From positions 186,001 through 250,000 of the forward strand of contig VGLK01000001.1 in NCBI GenBank assembly GCA_016866755.1: a DNA stretch of 64,000 nucleotides, given 5' to 3'. A program made the position numbers and the translations under genes. Positions 1 through 7,056 of the stretch are shown here, piece by piece. This DNA comes from Candidatus Saccharimonadota bacterium. GTDB taxonomy: Bacteria; Patescibacteriota; Saccharimonadia; Saccharimonadales; Saccharimonadaceae. The notes under the pieces were generated by a model. It searched no databases. It saw nothing but the letters and a program-made list of their open reading frames with translations, and was not told the origin of the DNA. The first letter of the stretch is position 1. Each line of letters opens with the position of its first letter.

Positions 1-184
1 TGATCCGCAGTTTTCCACAGTTATAAAACTATTTGCTCTACTCAAACCGGGTGCGCTTATGGTATTATCACATCCAGGTAAAGGTGAGGTTCCAATCCAA
101 ACGGGAGTTGTTGTGGTGGACAATCGTAGTTATGGGAATGCGGTCCTCACCTATTACCGTCGTGAGCACGAAAAAATCGCCTAA
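1..184 (+). CDS. rsmD: 16S rRNA (guanine-N2)-methyltransferase RsmD, C-terminal part
   Basis: Reading from base 2, an open frame of about 60 residues runs to TAA at 182-184, and its start lies outside the window. It opens with DPQF, matching the catalytic (D/N)PP(Y/F) motif of RsmD-type methyltransferases. It then has a hydrophobic strand around ALMVLSHP and the C-terminal DNRSYGNAVLTYYRR, typical of RsmD ends. RsmD methylates G966 of 16S rRNA. The family call rests on this short tail only. A terminator follows at once, so the gene ends its transcription unit. Confidence 0.6.
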   Translation, partial: DPQFSTVIKLFALLKPGALMVLSHPGKGEVPIQTGVVVVDNRSYGNAVLTYYRREHEKIA

Positions 185-199
185 TAAGGCGTTTTTTTA
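171..199 (+). terminator. Rho-independent terminator of rsmD
   Basis: A 5-bp stem CGCCT/AGGCG (178-182 and 187-191) overlaps the stop codon and is followed by seven T. A run of A precedes it, so it could also act weakly on the other strand. Confidence 0.75.
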
Positions 200-216
200 A
201 TCGTATTTTTATTTAA

Positions 217-240
217 CAAAAAACCTCAAATAAATTGAGG
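217..240 (-). terminator. Terminator of the minus-strand tRNA-Leu(UAG)
   Basis: On the minus strand CCTCAA (240-235) pairs with TTGAGG (229-224) around a 5-base loop and is followed by a T run (complement of 218-223). It lies 10 bases after the tRNA 3' end. Confidence 0.75.
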
Positions 241-249
241 CCTATTGCT

Positions 250-334
250 TGGTACGCGAGAAAGGACTTGAACCTTCACGCCCGGAGGCACTAGCTCCTA
301 AGGCTAGCGTGTCTACCAATTCCACCACTCGCGC
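250..334 (-). tRNA. tRNA-Leu (anticodon UAG)
   Basis: An 85-nt class II tRNA on the minus strand. It has acceptor GCGCGAG pairing with CTCGCGT, and anticodon stem CTAGC/GCTAG around loop CTTAGGA, which gives anticodon TAG. A long variable arm and the TTCAAGTCC T-loop follow, and the CCA end is encoded. It would read CUN leucine codons. Its predicted precursor carries an odd upstream element (350-400). An ORF that spans this region on the plus strand is spurious. Confidence 0.95.
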
Positions 335-349
335 TTATTGTTGTTTGTA

Positions 350-400
350 CGCTCGGCGTGTCTACGATAAACTTTCGTTTTACGAAGCCACCACCTGCGC
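350..400 (-). other. tRNA-Leu 5'-half mimic in the precursor leader
   Basis: On the minus strand, 15 nt upstream of tRNA-Leu(UAG), the sequence repeats the tRNA 5' half. GCGCAGGTGGTGG corresponds to GCGCGAGTGGTGG, and GTAGACACGC is identical. Between them a 22-nt insert replaces AATTG of the D-loop and contains its own TTCGT/ACGAA hairpin. The copy stops where the anticodon stem would begin. It lies between the predicted promoter and the tRNA, so it should be transcribed. Function unknown; it may be a regulatory decoy or a decayed duplication. Confidence 0.7.
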
Positions 401-411
401 TTACATAAAAG

Positions 412-440
412 AGTATAGATTATTTTGCAGACTATGTAAA
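412..440 (-). promoter_or_regulatory. Promoter of tRNA-Leu(UAG)
   Basis: On the minus strand TTTACA (440-435), a 17-bp spacer and TATACT (417-412). The transcript would start a few bases upstream of the 5'-half mimic. Confidence 0.75.
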
Positions 441-458
441 GTCATTTGATAACGCTTG

Positions 459-467
459 TGGTATACT
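459..467 (+). promoter_or_regulatory. Extended -10 for the FAD oxidoreductase gene
   Basis: TGG-TATACT, the extended -10 form that recurs through the window. It leaves a leader of about 33 nt with a GGGGAG Shine-Dalgarno site at 495-500. Confidence 0.6.
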
Positions 468-506
468 AACGGGTAGTACGAGCACTGTTATAGCGGGGAG
501 ATGAAA

Positions 507-2102
507 ATGAACAAAGCTGCGGCATACTTAAATCAGCACCTAAACGGCGAAGCCTTAATTTCTAAAGCGGCGACCCAGCGCTATTCATACGACGCGAGTA
601 TGCTAAAAAGCGAGCCGGAAATTGTAGTAATGCCGCGCACGCTTGATGATGTGCGAAAAGTAATGCGCTTTGCGTGGCAATTAGCCGAAAAAGGTCACAG
701 TTTACCTGTTACGGTTCGTGGAATAGCTAGCGATACGACCGGTGGTGCGCTGGCGAGTGAGGGTGGTGTTAGTGTAGACTCTGCGGTTCATCTAAACAAA
801 TTATTAGAAACGGATTTAAAAAAGCGTCTTGTGCGCGTACAGCCCGGATGTACTATTTTGCAACTTAATAATTATTTAGACCAGCATGGTCTTACGTGGC
901 CAGTTGCAGGCGCCGGAACGATTGGTGGTGCAATTGCCGGAAACAAGTTTAGCTACTCAAATGATGCTAGTAGCTATGTAGAGCGATTAGAAGTAGTGCT
1001 GTCGTCTGGTGAAGTTCTTGAAACAGGTAGAATTTCGCGCCGTGAAGTTGAGCATAAAAAAGGACTTACTACGTTTGAAGGTGAAATTTACCGCACGATT
1101 GATTCGTTATGTGATGATTATGCCGACGTAATTACGACAATTTCTAATCGCCAATTGCCGTCGGGTGCTGGCTACGAGGGCATTATAAATGTACGCGACG
1201 GTAAAGGTGCAATCGATCTTACGCCGCTTTTTGTTGGTAGTCAGGGTACGCTTGGTGTTATTTCAGAGGCTATTGTACAAGTGAGTATGAACGAACAATC
1301 TTCGCTTACAGTATTTTTACGCTACCCAACCGTTGCCGCGGCTCGCGATAGCGTAGATGAATTGCTAAACTTAAAGCCCAATAATCTATCTCTTCGAACG
1401 GGCAATATGTTTACTCAAACGGTAGACACTGGACGCATACCGGAATGGCTAAACGAAATAGACGAACACGGTGCACTGGTAGAAATAAAATGGAGTGATA
1501 TTGCGCCACGACAAGCAAAACGTTTAGTAAAAAAGTTGCAAAAAAAACTTGTGGAATCTTCGGTTGAAATGACTGTGGTAGGTAGTGGTGACGACCAGCG
1601 TGATGTGCAGAGGATTAGGTCTACTGCTGCCATTTTGCGGCACGGCTTTAATGATGGTCGTGTTGTACCAGCGTTTTTTTCAAACATGGCAATATCAACA
1701 CTAGTGAGCGATAAATTTTGCAAACAACTTGCCGCAGTAGAAGCAAAACACGAGATCGTGTTACCTTACAGACTTGATATGATTAGCGGAGAGCTGCACT
1801 TTTATCCACGCTTCGACGCCACAAAAGTTGGCGGCCGGCAAGCGATGATGAAAACATTTGCTGATGTCGCTGAGCTAGTATGCGCTTGTGGCGGTACGGT
1901 GGTAGCGAGCGGTGGTGAAGGCCGAATTAAATCGGGCGAAGTGTATGCGCGAATGGACACAAAAGAGTTGGCGCTGTACGAAGCCATTCAAACCCTTTTT
2001 GATCCACATCGCGTACTAAATGTAGCCGCAAAAAGGCCAGTTGAAGCAAATAAAGTTGCACGATCACTCGATGGACATTTTTACAGCGGTACCATCTATT
2101 AA
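507..2102 (+). CDS. FAD-binding oxidoreductase, GlcD / vanillyl-alcohol-oxidase type
   Basis: A 531-residue protein with an N-terminal FAD-binding domain of the PCMH/VAO fold (about residues 30-240). It shows the PxxxxDV entry motif (MPRTLDDV), the GG(G/A) turns (TTGGALASEGGV), GTIGGAIAGN and the late GSQGTLGVI signature. The C-terminal cap ends in LFDPHRVLN, typical of the GlcD/lactate-dehydrogenase superfamily. It should oxidise a hydroxy-acid or alcohol using FAD; the substrate is unknown. Start: ATG 501 lies directly on the GGGGAG site, whereas ATG 507 has a proper 6-base spacing, so 507 is preferred. It stands alone between two tRNA-Leu genes. Confidence 0.85.
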   Translation: MNKAAAYLNQHLNGEALISKAATQRYSYDASMLKSEPEIVVMPRTLDDVRKVMRFAWQLAEKGHSLPVTVRGIASDTTGGALASEGGVSVDSAVHLNKLLETDLKKRLVRVQPGCTILQLNNYLDQHGLTWPVAGAGTIGGAIAGNKFSYSNDASSYVERLEVVLSSGEVLETGRISRREVEHKKGLTTFEGEIYRTIDSLCDDYADVITTISNRQLPSGAGYEGIINVRDGKGAIDLTPLFVGSQGTLGVISEAIVQVSMNEQSSLTVFLRYPTVAAARDSVDELLNLKPNNLSLRTGNMFTQTVDTGRIPEWLNEIDEHGALVEIKWSDIAPRQAKRLVKKLQKKLVESSVEMTVVGSGDDQRDVQRIRSTAAILRHGFNDGRVVPAFFSNMAISTLVSDKFCKQLAAVEAKHEIVLPYRLDMISGELHFYPRFDATKVGGRQAMMKTFADVAELVCACGGTVVASGGEGRIKSGEVYARMDTKELALYEAIQTLFDPHRVLNVAAKRPVEANKVARSLDGHFYSGTIY

Positions 2103-2130
2103 CACGTTAGATTTGCGCGTGAATATGGCG

Positions 2131-2136
2131 TATAGT
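2131..2136 (+). promoter_or_regulatory. -10 element of tRNA-Leu(CAG)
   Basis: TATAGT, with a weak TAGATT 17 bp upstream. The transcript would start just before the 5'-half mimic at 2148. Confidence 0.5.
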
Positions 2137-2147
2137 TTAGCTAGTAT

Positions 2148-2193
2148 GCAGATGTGGCGGCTTTAAGTGAATGATCGTAGACGCGCCGCGCGG
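2148..2193 (+). other. Second tRNA-Leu 5'-half mimic in a precursor leader
   Basis: Ten bases upstream of tRNA-Leu(CAG), GCAGATGTGGCGG (13 nt, identical to the tRNA 5' end) is followed by a 16-nt insert and then GTAGACGCGC (identical to the tRNA). The layout matches the element at 350-400, with insert starting CTT and ending ATC. Here it copies this tRNA's own sequence variants (GGCGG, GACGCG) instead of those of the UAG isoacceptor. A GGCG/CGCC stem can close it. Confidence 0.7.
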
Positions 2194-2203
2194 TAAAATA
2201 CGA

Positions 2204-2290
2204 GCAGATGTGGCGGAATTGGTAGACGCGCTAGCTTCAGGTGCTAGTGTCCCCCGGGACGTGGAGGTTCAAGTCCTCTCATCTGTACCA
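2204..2290 (+). tRNA. tRNA-Leu (anticodon CAG)
   Basis: An 87-nt class II tRNA. Acceptor GCAGATG/CATCTGT, D-loop AATTGGTAGA, anticodon stem CTAGC/GCTAG around TTCAGGT (anticodon CAG), long variable arm, T-loop TTCAAGT, encoded CCA. It reads CUG. Confidence 0.95.
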
Positions 2291-2297
2291 AAATAAG

Positions 2298-2325
2298 AAT
2301 CGGCCTTTAGGGTCGGTTTTTATTT
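2298..2325 (+). terminator. Terminator of tRNA-Leu(CAG)
   Basis: AATCGGCC pairs with GGTCGGTT (8 bp including two G-U pairs), followed by a T-rich run, 7 nt after the CCA end. Confidence 0.7.
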
Positions 2326-2373
2326 TAAAAGTACATTGAAAAACTGTAAAATGGCTTGCTAATAAAGCGAGTG

Positions 2374-2379
2374 TATAAT
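2374..2379 (+). promoter_or_regulatory. -10 element, leaderless type
   Basis: TATAAT ends 7 bases before ATG 2387, so the transcript would start at or next to the start codon. Confidence 0.5.
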
Positions 2380-2386
2380 ATAAAAT

Positions 2387-2718
2387 ATGAAATCGTTATT
2401 TGATAAAGCTGAATTATTAACACCGAAGGACGTACTTAATTTTTTTCAATCTGCAATAAAGTATAGAGAATTTCACAAAGACGAATCGAAAAAATAGCTC
2501 TATTCGTTTTTGACGCCACTCATGAAACTAAAATAAATGTGCGCTTGGGTAAAGATTTACAACATATACGCTACGAATTTGGTGCGCTAGAAGCGCCTGG
2601 ATGGCCCGAGAATGGCGAAGATGAAATAGGGTACGAGGATAAGTTGTGGGCGCAACTGTCTTTAGTTATTAATTTTAAAATGAAAAGCGGACAGTTTAAC
2701 GACTTATCCAGGTCGTGA
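2387..2718 (+). pseudogene. Small unknown gene with a -1 frameshift at an A6 run
   Basis: ATG 2387 opens a frame of 36 codons (MKSLFDKAELL... DESKK) stopped by TAG at 2495. In the -1 frame the sequence stays open from the A6 run at 2489-2494 to TGA 2716-2718 with sensible composition (IALFVFDATHETKINVRLG onward). This gives about 110 residues in all. The slip site is AAA-AAA immediately before the stop, so programmed -1 frameshifting is possible, but a simple disrupted gene or a homopolymer sequencing error is equally compatible. No family recognised. Confidence 0.5.
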
Positions 2719-2800
2719 CGATAATCGTGGTTATGTAAAACCAACGTGATGTAATATTTATAAATATTCATCTGTGTACTGATAAATAACTAACTCCATT

Positions 2801-3707
2801 TTATTTGGACAACGCATCAACCATACGCCGAAGTAAGCCTATCAATTGCGCGTTGCTCATGCCACCTACCATGCCGGTTCCGTGGTCATTTTCGCCTTGT
2901 ACAAGCTCGTGTAAAGCCAAAGTTGCCAGCACGTGTTCGCTAAAAGGTGCCGATTCATGATTGCGCTGATCGTTATTTTCTGGCGCGTATTCGTCGGTGT
3001 GGCCATCGAGGTGAGGGTCGTGTACCACCTAAGACTAGCGCCTAGCTCACTTGAATCGTACTCGGCCCCCTCAAGTGTACTTACATACTCACCATCCTTC
3101 ATAAGATCATAAAAAATACTGTAACTATGGTCGACAGCCTGTATAAAAGGCACGATATTGTAGGCAACTTTAATTACTTGATATATTTGACACGGCGAAC
3201 TAACGCTATCAGAGGCTTGTGGGCTTTGCCTCACATCTTCCGGCGAATCGTCATCATCATACGTTGGGTCAAGATCGCCGAGTGCTTCGCGGTGAATATG
3301 AGCTGGCAAATCAACAAACGATGCCGGCGTGGTGAAAGTTGAGCTTAGTTGATAAACAGACGTATCAACTCGTTTTCGCTCTTTAGCTGAAAGCTCCGAT
3401 AAATCGGCAAGTTGCGAAAAGATGGCAAAACTTAGCGTACTTTCTTAATGTGGCTCGGTGCTGTCGGCTTCATCAAGATTACACATTTTATTTTCAACCA
3501 GTAAATTAGCGGTAAGTTCAAACTGAATTGAACCGGTGTGTCCACCGTGCGGAAATAGTTTCAGGTGCTGTAAATATTCTCGTCGTTCGCGCAAATTATC
3601 GCAAAGTACACTAAACAGTTCACCGCCGCGCTCTAGCTGTTGGGCGAGTTTTTCTTCCGATGGTGGTCGCCACTGGCGCGGACGGGTAGATGATTTTGCT
3701 CAGACAT
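2801..3707 (-). pseudogene. Decayed unknown gene, three disruptions
   Basis: Read on the minus strand from ATG 3707, about 300 residues of plausible protein can be followed through three breaks. There is a frameshift after about 10 codons near 3670, an in-frame TAA at 3447-3445, and another frameshift near 3025. The tail ends MVDALSK at 2801. The middle part contains an acidic run (DPTYDDDDSPED). Because each piece is in ordinary codons and joins to the next, this looks like a recently inactivated gene. No family recognised; only two of the pieces appear as sizeable open frames. Confidence 0.6.
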
Positions 3708-3746
3708 TGTAGACTTTTTATGCAACATTATTACCATGGTGTAAGC

Positions 3747-3755
3747 TGCTATAGT
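3747..3755 (+). promoter_or_regulatory. Extended -10, leaderless type
   Basis: TGC-TATAGT ends 6 bases before ATG 3762, placing the predicted transcription start at the start codon. Confidence 0.6.
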
Positions 3756-3761
3756 AAAGAT

Positions 3762-4286
3762 ATGAGAGATACGCGCAACGTGATTGATAAATATAAAGGC
3801 CTGCCATTAGAAGAAATTGTGGACGATTTAGACCAGCGTAGCCACGGTTTAGAGATTGCGGTGGAGAATACCGAACGCGATTTTAATATGGGTACAATTG
3901 TGCGAAACGCTAACGCTTTTGGCGTGCGCCACGTGCACGTAATTGGCCGCAAACAATGGAACAAGCGCGGCGCCATGATGACCGATAAGTATCTACATAT
4001 ACTCTATTACGCGACGCTTGATGAATTTATTGTAGCCATGAAGGCAAATAATCGAGCGATAATTGCCATTGATAATATTGAGGGTAGCGTTAAGCTGGCT
4101 CAAACTGAATTACCAGTTCATGGGGTTATGGTTTTTGGTCAAGAAGGGCCGGGAATTTCACCAGAACTTGCCATGGCAGCAGATAAAATTGTGGCAATTG
4201 AGCAGTTTGGCTCTACTCGCTCGGTGAACGTAGGTGTGGCGGCCGGTATCGTGATGTACGAATGGATTCGTCGTCACCGGCTGTAG
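3762..4286 (+). CDS. TrmH/SpoU-family RNA 2'-O-methyltransferase
   Basis: A 174-residue SPOUT-fold methyltransferase. Motif 1 is the N-terminal NTERDFNMGTIVRNANAFGV (about residues 34-53), motif 2 is VMVFGQEGPGIS, and motif 3 is the C-terminal STRSVNVGVAAGIVMYEW that forms the AdoMet knot. The target (a tRNA or rRNA ribose) cannot be told from sequence. The frame is open upstream to 3690, but ATG 3762 is chosen because it sits directly after TGC-TATAGT and the family motifs begin soon after. No Shine-Dalgarno site is present. Confidence 0.85.
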   Translation: MRDTRNVIDKYKGLPLEEIVDDLDQRSHGLEIAVENTERDFNMGTIVRNANAFGVRHVHVIGRKQWNKRGAMMTDKYLHILYYATLDEFIVAMKANNRAIIAIDNIEGSVKLAQTELPVHGVMVFGQEGPGISPELAMAADKIVAIEQFGSTRSVNVGVAAGIVMYEWIRRHRL

Positions 4287-4298
4287 TTGCATAATGCT

Positions 4299-4304
4299 TA
4301 TACT
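4299..4304 (+). promoter_or_regulatory. -10 element of the hisS unit
   Basis: TATACT followed by a short leader of about 12 nt up to the small upstream ORF at 4323. Confidence 0.5.
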
Positions 4305-4322
4305 TGCAAATACAGAGGTAAT

Positions 4323-4346
4323 ATGCAAGAATTACTAATATTATGA
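4323..4346 (+). CDS. Seven-codon upstream ORF coupled to hisS
   Basis: ATG 4323 encodes MQELLIL and ends at TGA 4344-4346, overlapping the hisS ATG (4343) in an ATGA junction. The only Shine-Dalgarno-like sequence, AGAGGT (4314-4319), lies 3 bases before this ATG; hisS itself is preceded by A/T-rich sequence with no site. HisRS would therefore be made by termination-reinitiation. The peptide has no histidine, so classical attenuation is unlikely. Confidence 0.5.
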   Translation: MQELLIL

Positions 4347-5686
4347 ACGCATTATCTACCAAGCCATACAAAGGAACTCGTGATTACTACCCTGAAGAAA
4401 AACGTGTACAAAATCATATTTTTTCTACATGGGCAAATGTTGCGCAGCGCTTTGGCTACGAAGAGTATGCGACGCCAATTTTAGAGCCACTCGAGTTGTT
4501 TACTGCTAAAAGCGGTCAAGAGCTTGCAAACGAGCAAACATACGTATTTACCGACCGCGGTGATCGTACGGTTACAATTCGTCCAGAGATGACCCCAAGC
4601 GTTAGTCGGTTAGTAGCCGGTCGTCGTCAAGAGATGGCAATGCCAGCACGACTATATTCAATTGCTAATTTTATGCGTTATGAGCGACCGCAGCGTGGGC
4701 GTGAACGTGAATTTTGGCAAATGAACATTGATATTTTTGGTGTGCAATCGCTCGAGGCTGATGCAGAAATTATTGAGATGGCCTACCAAAGTATGAAGGC
4801 GTTTGGCGCACGCGACGATATGTTTACAATTCGCATCAACAACCGAGAACTGATTGACGCCATGATGTACTCGTACCTTAAGTGTGATGGCGTGCAAGCG
4901 CAGTTAATGATTAAGTTGTTAGATCGAAAAAATAAAATAACGCCTGAAGAATTTCGTGATCAAGCTATAGAAATATTTGGTACTGAACAGGCTGAGTCTG
5001 GCCTTATGAAGCTTGCGACACTTTTGCAGTCGCGTACTATTATGGATCTTCCGGTTGAGGTGCGGCAGCATGAATCGGCAGCAAATATGGTGCGGTTGTT
5101 CGAAGTGTTAACCGAAGCTGGTATCGCCAATGCCGTATTTGACCCAACACTAATGCGTGGCCTTGATTACTACACCGGCACGGTATTTGAAGTGTTTGAC
5201 ACACACCCAGATAATGCACGGGCGCTGTTTGGCGGTGGCCGCTATGATGGACTAGTTGGCCTGTTTGGCGTAGAGCCGCTTCCAACTGTTGGTATGGGAC
5301 TTGGCGCTACTACTATGCAGCAATTTTTAGAAGTACACGGGTTGCTTCCTGATGATGTTTCAACAACCGATCTTTATCTTGTGGTAGTGGGCGAAAAAGC
5401 GCTTAAGGGTGCTAAACGTTTGGCGCGTGAGTTGCGCGAAGAGGGCGTGCGTGTGGAGGTAGATATCACTGGTCGCAAGTTTGATAAGCAATTAAAAGCG
5501 GCACTTAAAAAACGTATTCCTTTTTTGGCGTTTATTGGCGAAGAAGAGCTTCGTAGCGAAACATTTATTCTAAAAGACACTAAAACTACCGATGAGCAAG
5601 TGGTAGATATGTCGCGCATGGTAAGTGTAGTACTTGATCGTCGTAAAAAAACTACTGGCGATGAGTTTGACGATTTGTTCATCTAG
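4343..5686 (+). CDS. hisS: Histidyl-tRNA synthetase
   Basis: A 447-residue class II synthetase that charges tRNA-His. The N-terminal KGTRDYYP, motif 2 with RYERPQRGREREFWQ, the histidine-binding GLDYYTGTVFEV (HisA loop), and motif 3 GMGLGATTM are all present. A C-terminal anticodon-binding domain (about residues 340-425) begins DLYLVVVGE. The length matches bacterial HisRS. The start overlaps the stop of a seven-codon ORF. It is followed 24 bp later by tig, which has its own promoter. Confidence 0.96.
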   Translation: MNALSTKPYKGTRDYYPEEKRVQNHIFSTWANVAQRFGYEEYATPILEPLELFTAKSGQELANEQTYVFTDRGDRTVTIRPEMTPSVSRLVAGRRQEMAMPARLYSIANFMRYERPQRGREREFWQMNIDIFGVQSLEADAEIIEMAYQSMKAFGARDDMFTIRINNRELIDAMMYSYLKCDGVQAQLMIKLLDRKNKITPEEFRDQAIEIFGTEQAESGLMKLATLLQSRTIMDLPVEVRQHESAANMVRLFEVLTEAGIANAVFDPTLMRGLDYYTGTVFEVFDTHPDNARALFGGGRYDGLVGLFGVEPLPTVGMGLGATTMQQFLEVHGLLPDDVSTTDLYLVVVGEKALKGAKRLARELREEGVRVEVDITGRKFDKQLKAALKKRIPFLAFIGEEELRSETFILKDTKTTDEQVVDMSRMVSVVLDRRKKTTGDEFDDLFI

Positions 5687-5694
5687 CCTGTATT

Positions 5695-5703
5695 TGCTAT
5701 AGT
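5695..5703 (+). promoter_or_regulatory. Extended -10 of tig, leaderless type
   Basis: TGC-TATAGT ends 7 bases before ATG 5711, with no Shine-Dalgarno site between. Confidence 0.6.
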
Positions 5704-5710
5704 TTAAACG

Positions 5711-6994
5711 ATGAAGACGACTGTAAAAAATATTTCCGACACAAAAGTTGAGGTGACGATTGCACTTGACAATAATGAACTTGAGGCAGCACGACTTGTT
5801 GCACTTAAAAAATTATCTAAAGAGGTGAATGTTGCTGGTTTTCGTAAAGGCAATGCACCTGTTGAATTAGTTGCAAAAAATGTCAACCAAGAACTTCTTG
5901 GGCAGCAAACACTTGAAGATGCACTTTCAAAAGCTGTAGCCGAAGCTTTTATTGCTGAAGATATTAAAGCGATTGAGCGTCCGGCGGTTGAGGTAAAAAA
6001 ATATGTACCAGGTAGCGAGCTTGAATTTACGGCTGAAGCCGAAATTATTCCGCCAGTAAAGCTTGGTGACTACAAAGCGCTAAAGGCGAAAAAAGAAGTG
6101 GCTAGTGTGACTGATGGTGATGTTGATGAGATTATCACTCGGCTGCAAGACAACATGACTGTATTTGAAAAAGTTGACCGCGAAGCACAAGATGGCGACG
6201 AAGCGGTAATTGATTTTGTTGGTAAAAAAGATGGCGAAGCGTTTGATGGTGGCACAGGTAACGACTATGGCCTTAAACTTGGCAGTGGTCAGTTTATTCC
6301 AGGCTTTGAAGAGCAAGTTGTAGGCAAAAAGGCCGGTGAAGCGTTTGATATTAAAGTTTCATTTCCTGACGACTATCATGTTACAGAGCTTGCCGGCCAG
6401 CCAGTGGTGTTCGAAACAACCCTAAAAGAGGTTCGCGCGGCACAAAGACCAGAGCTTGATGATGAGTTTGCTGCTAAAAGTGGGCCGTTTACATCTGTAG
6501 AAGAACTAAAAGCCGATATTAAGCGTGAACTTGGCGAGCAGAAGGTTCGAGAAGCCGATGAAAAGCTTAAAGATGAACTAGTTGGTGAGCTTGTGGAGGC
6601 CAGCGAAGTGCCTGCGCCCGAAGTTCTTGTTTCCGAGCAAGAGAAATCTATTGAGCAAGATATGACGCAAAACCTAATGTATCAGGGCGCAACACTCGAT
6701 ATGTATCTGTCTTCTAAAGGTTTTGCCACAAAAGAAGAATGGCTAGACAAAGAGGTTCGACCGGTTGCCGAAAAGCGCGTTAAGGCTGGTCTTGTGCTTG
6801 CCGAATTGTCTAAAGAGCTTAAAATAGAGGCTACGAATGAGGAGCTTGAGGCTCATATTGCAACATACAGGCAGCAGTACGGCAAAAGTAAAGAAGCATT
6901 GGCACAGTTTGATCAGCCCGAAGTGCAGCGCGAAATTGCTAACCGCTTACTTACAGAAAAAACCGTTGAAAAATTGGTTGAACTGAACGACTAA
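5711..6994 (+). CDS. tig: Trigger factor, ribosome-associated chaperone and prolyl isomerase
   Basis: A 427-residue protein with the three domains of trigger factor. The ribosome-binding N-domain (1-145) contains the signature region VAGFRKGNAP. An FKBP-type PPIase domain (about 150-235) includes DGEAFDGGTG and GSGQFIPGFEEQVVG. The long helical C-domain follows. It binds at the ribosomal exit tunnel and holds nascent chains. The mRNA appears leaderless. A hairpin after the gene doubles as a terminator and as the operator of clpP. Pairing with clpP is the usual bacterial neighbourhood, but clpX is missing here. Confidence 0.95.
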   Translation: MKTTVKNISDTKVEVTIALDNNELEAARLVALKKLSKEVNVAGFRKGNAPVELVAKNVNQELLGQQTLEDALSKAVAEAFIAEDIKAIERPAVEVKKYVPGSELEFTAEAEIIPPVKLGDYKALKAKKEVASVTDGDVDEIITRLQDNMTVFEKVDREAQDGDEAVIDFVGKKDGEAFDGGTGNDYGLKLGSGQFIPGFEEQVVGKKAGEAFDIKVSFPDDYHVTELAGQPVVFETTLKEVRAAQRPELDDEFAAKSGPFTSVEELKADIKRELGEQKVREADEKLKDELVGELVEASEVPAPEVLVSEQEKSIEQDMTQNLMYQGATLDMYLSSKGFATKEEWLDKEVRPVAEKRVKAGLVLAELSKELKIEATNEELEAHIATYRQQYGKSKEALAQFDQPEVQREIANRLLTEKTVEKLVELND

Positions 6995-7008
6995 TTGACA
7001 ATAAATTT

Positions 7009-7044
7009 AAACTAGCACTCATTGCTTTTGAGTGCTAGTTTTTG
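7009..7044 (+). promoter_or_regulatory. CIRCE-type operator of clpP, also the tig terminator
   Basis: CTAGCACTC-N9-GAGTGCTAG (7012-7038) differs from the HrcA operator CIRCE (TTAGCACTC-N9-GAGTGCTAA) only in the symmetric outer base. The arms extend to 12 bp (AAACTAGCACTC/GAGTGCTAGTTT) and are followed by T-rich sequence, so the RNA form is a good terminator. The operator covers the clpP -35. Confidence 0.8.
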
Positions 7045-7050
7045 TATACT
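7022..7050 (+). promoter_or_regulatory. clpP promoter, leaderless type
   Basis: TTGCTT (7022-7027), 17 bp, TATACT (7045-7050), then 6 bases to ATG 7057. The -35 lies inside the CIRCE spacer. Confidence 0.7.
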
Positions 7051-7056
7051 ATAATT

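Noticed and set aside
350-400. Group I intron or split tRNA
   Set aside because: The downstream tRNA is complete and its anticodon loop is uninterrupted; the extra element lies outside the gene.
249-449. 66-codon open frame on the plus strand
   Set aside because: It runs antisense through tRNA-Leu(UAG) and its leader.
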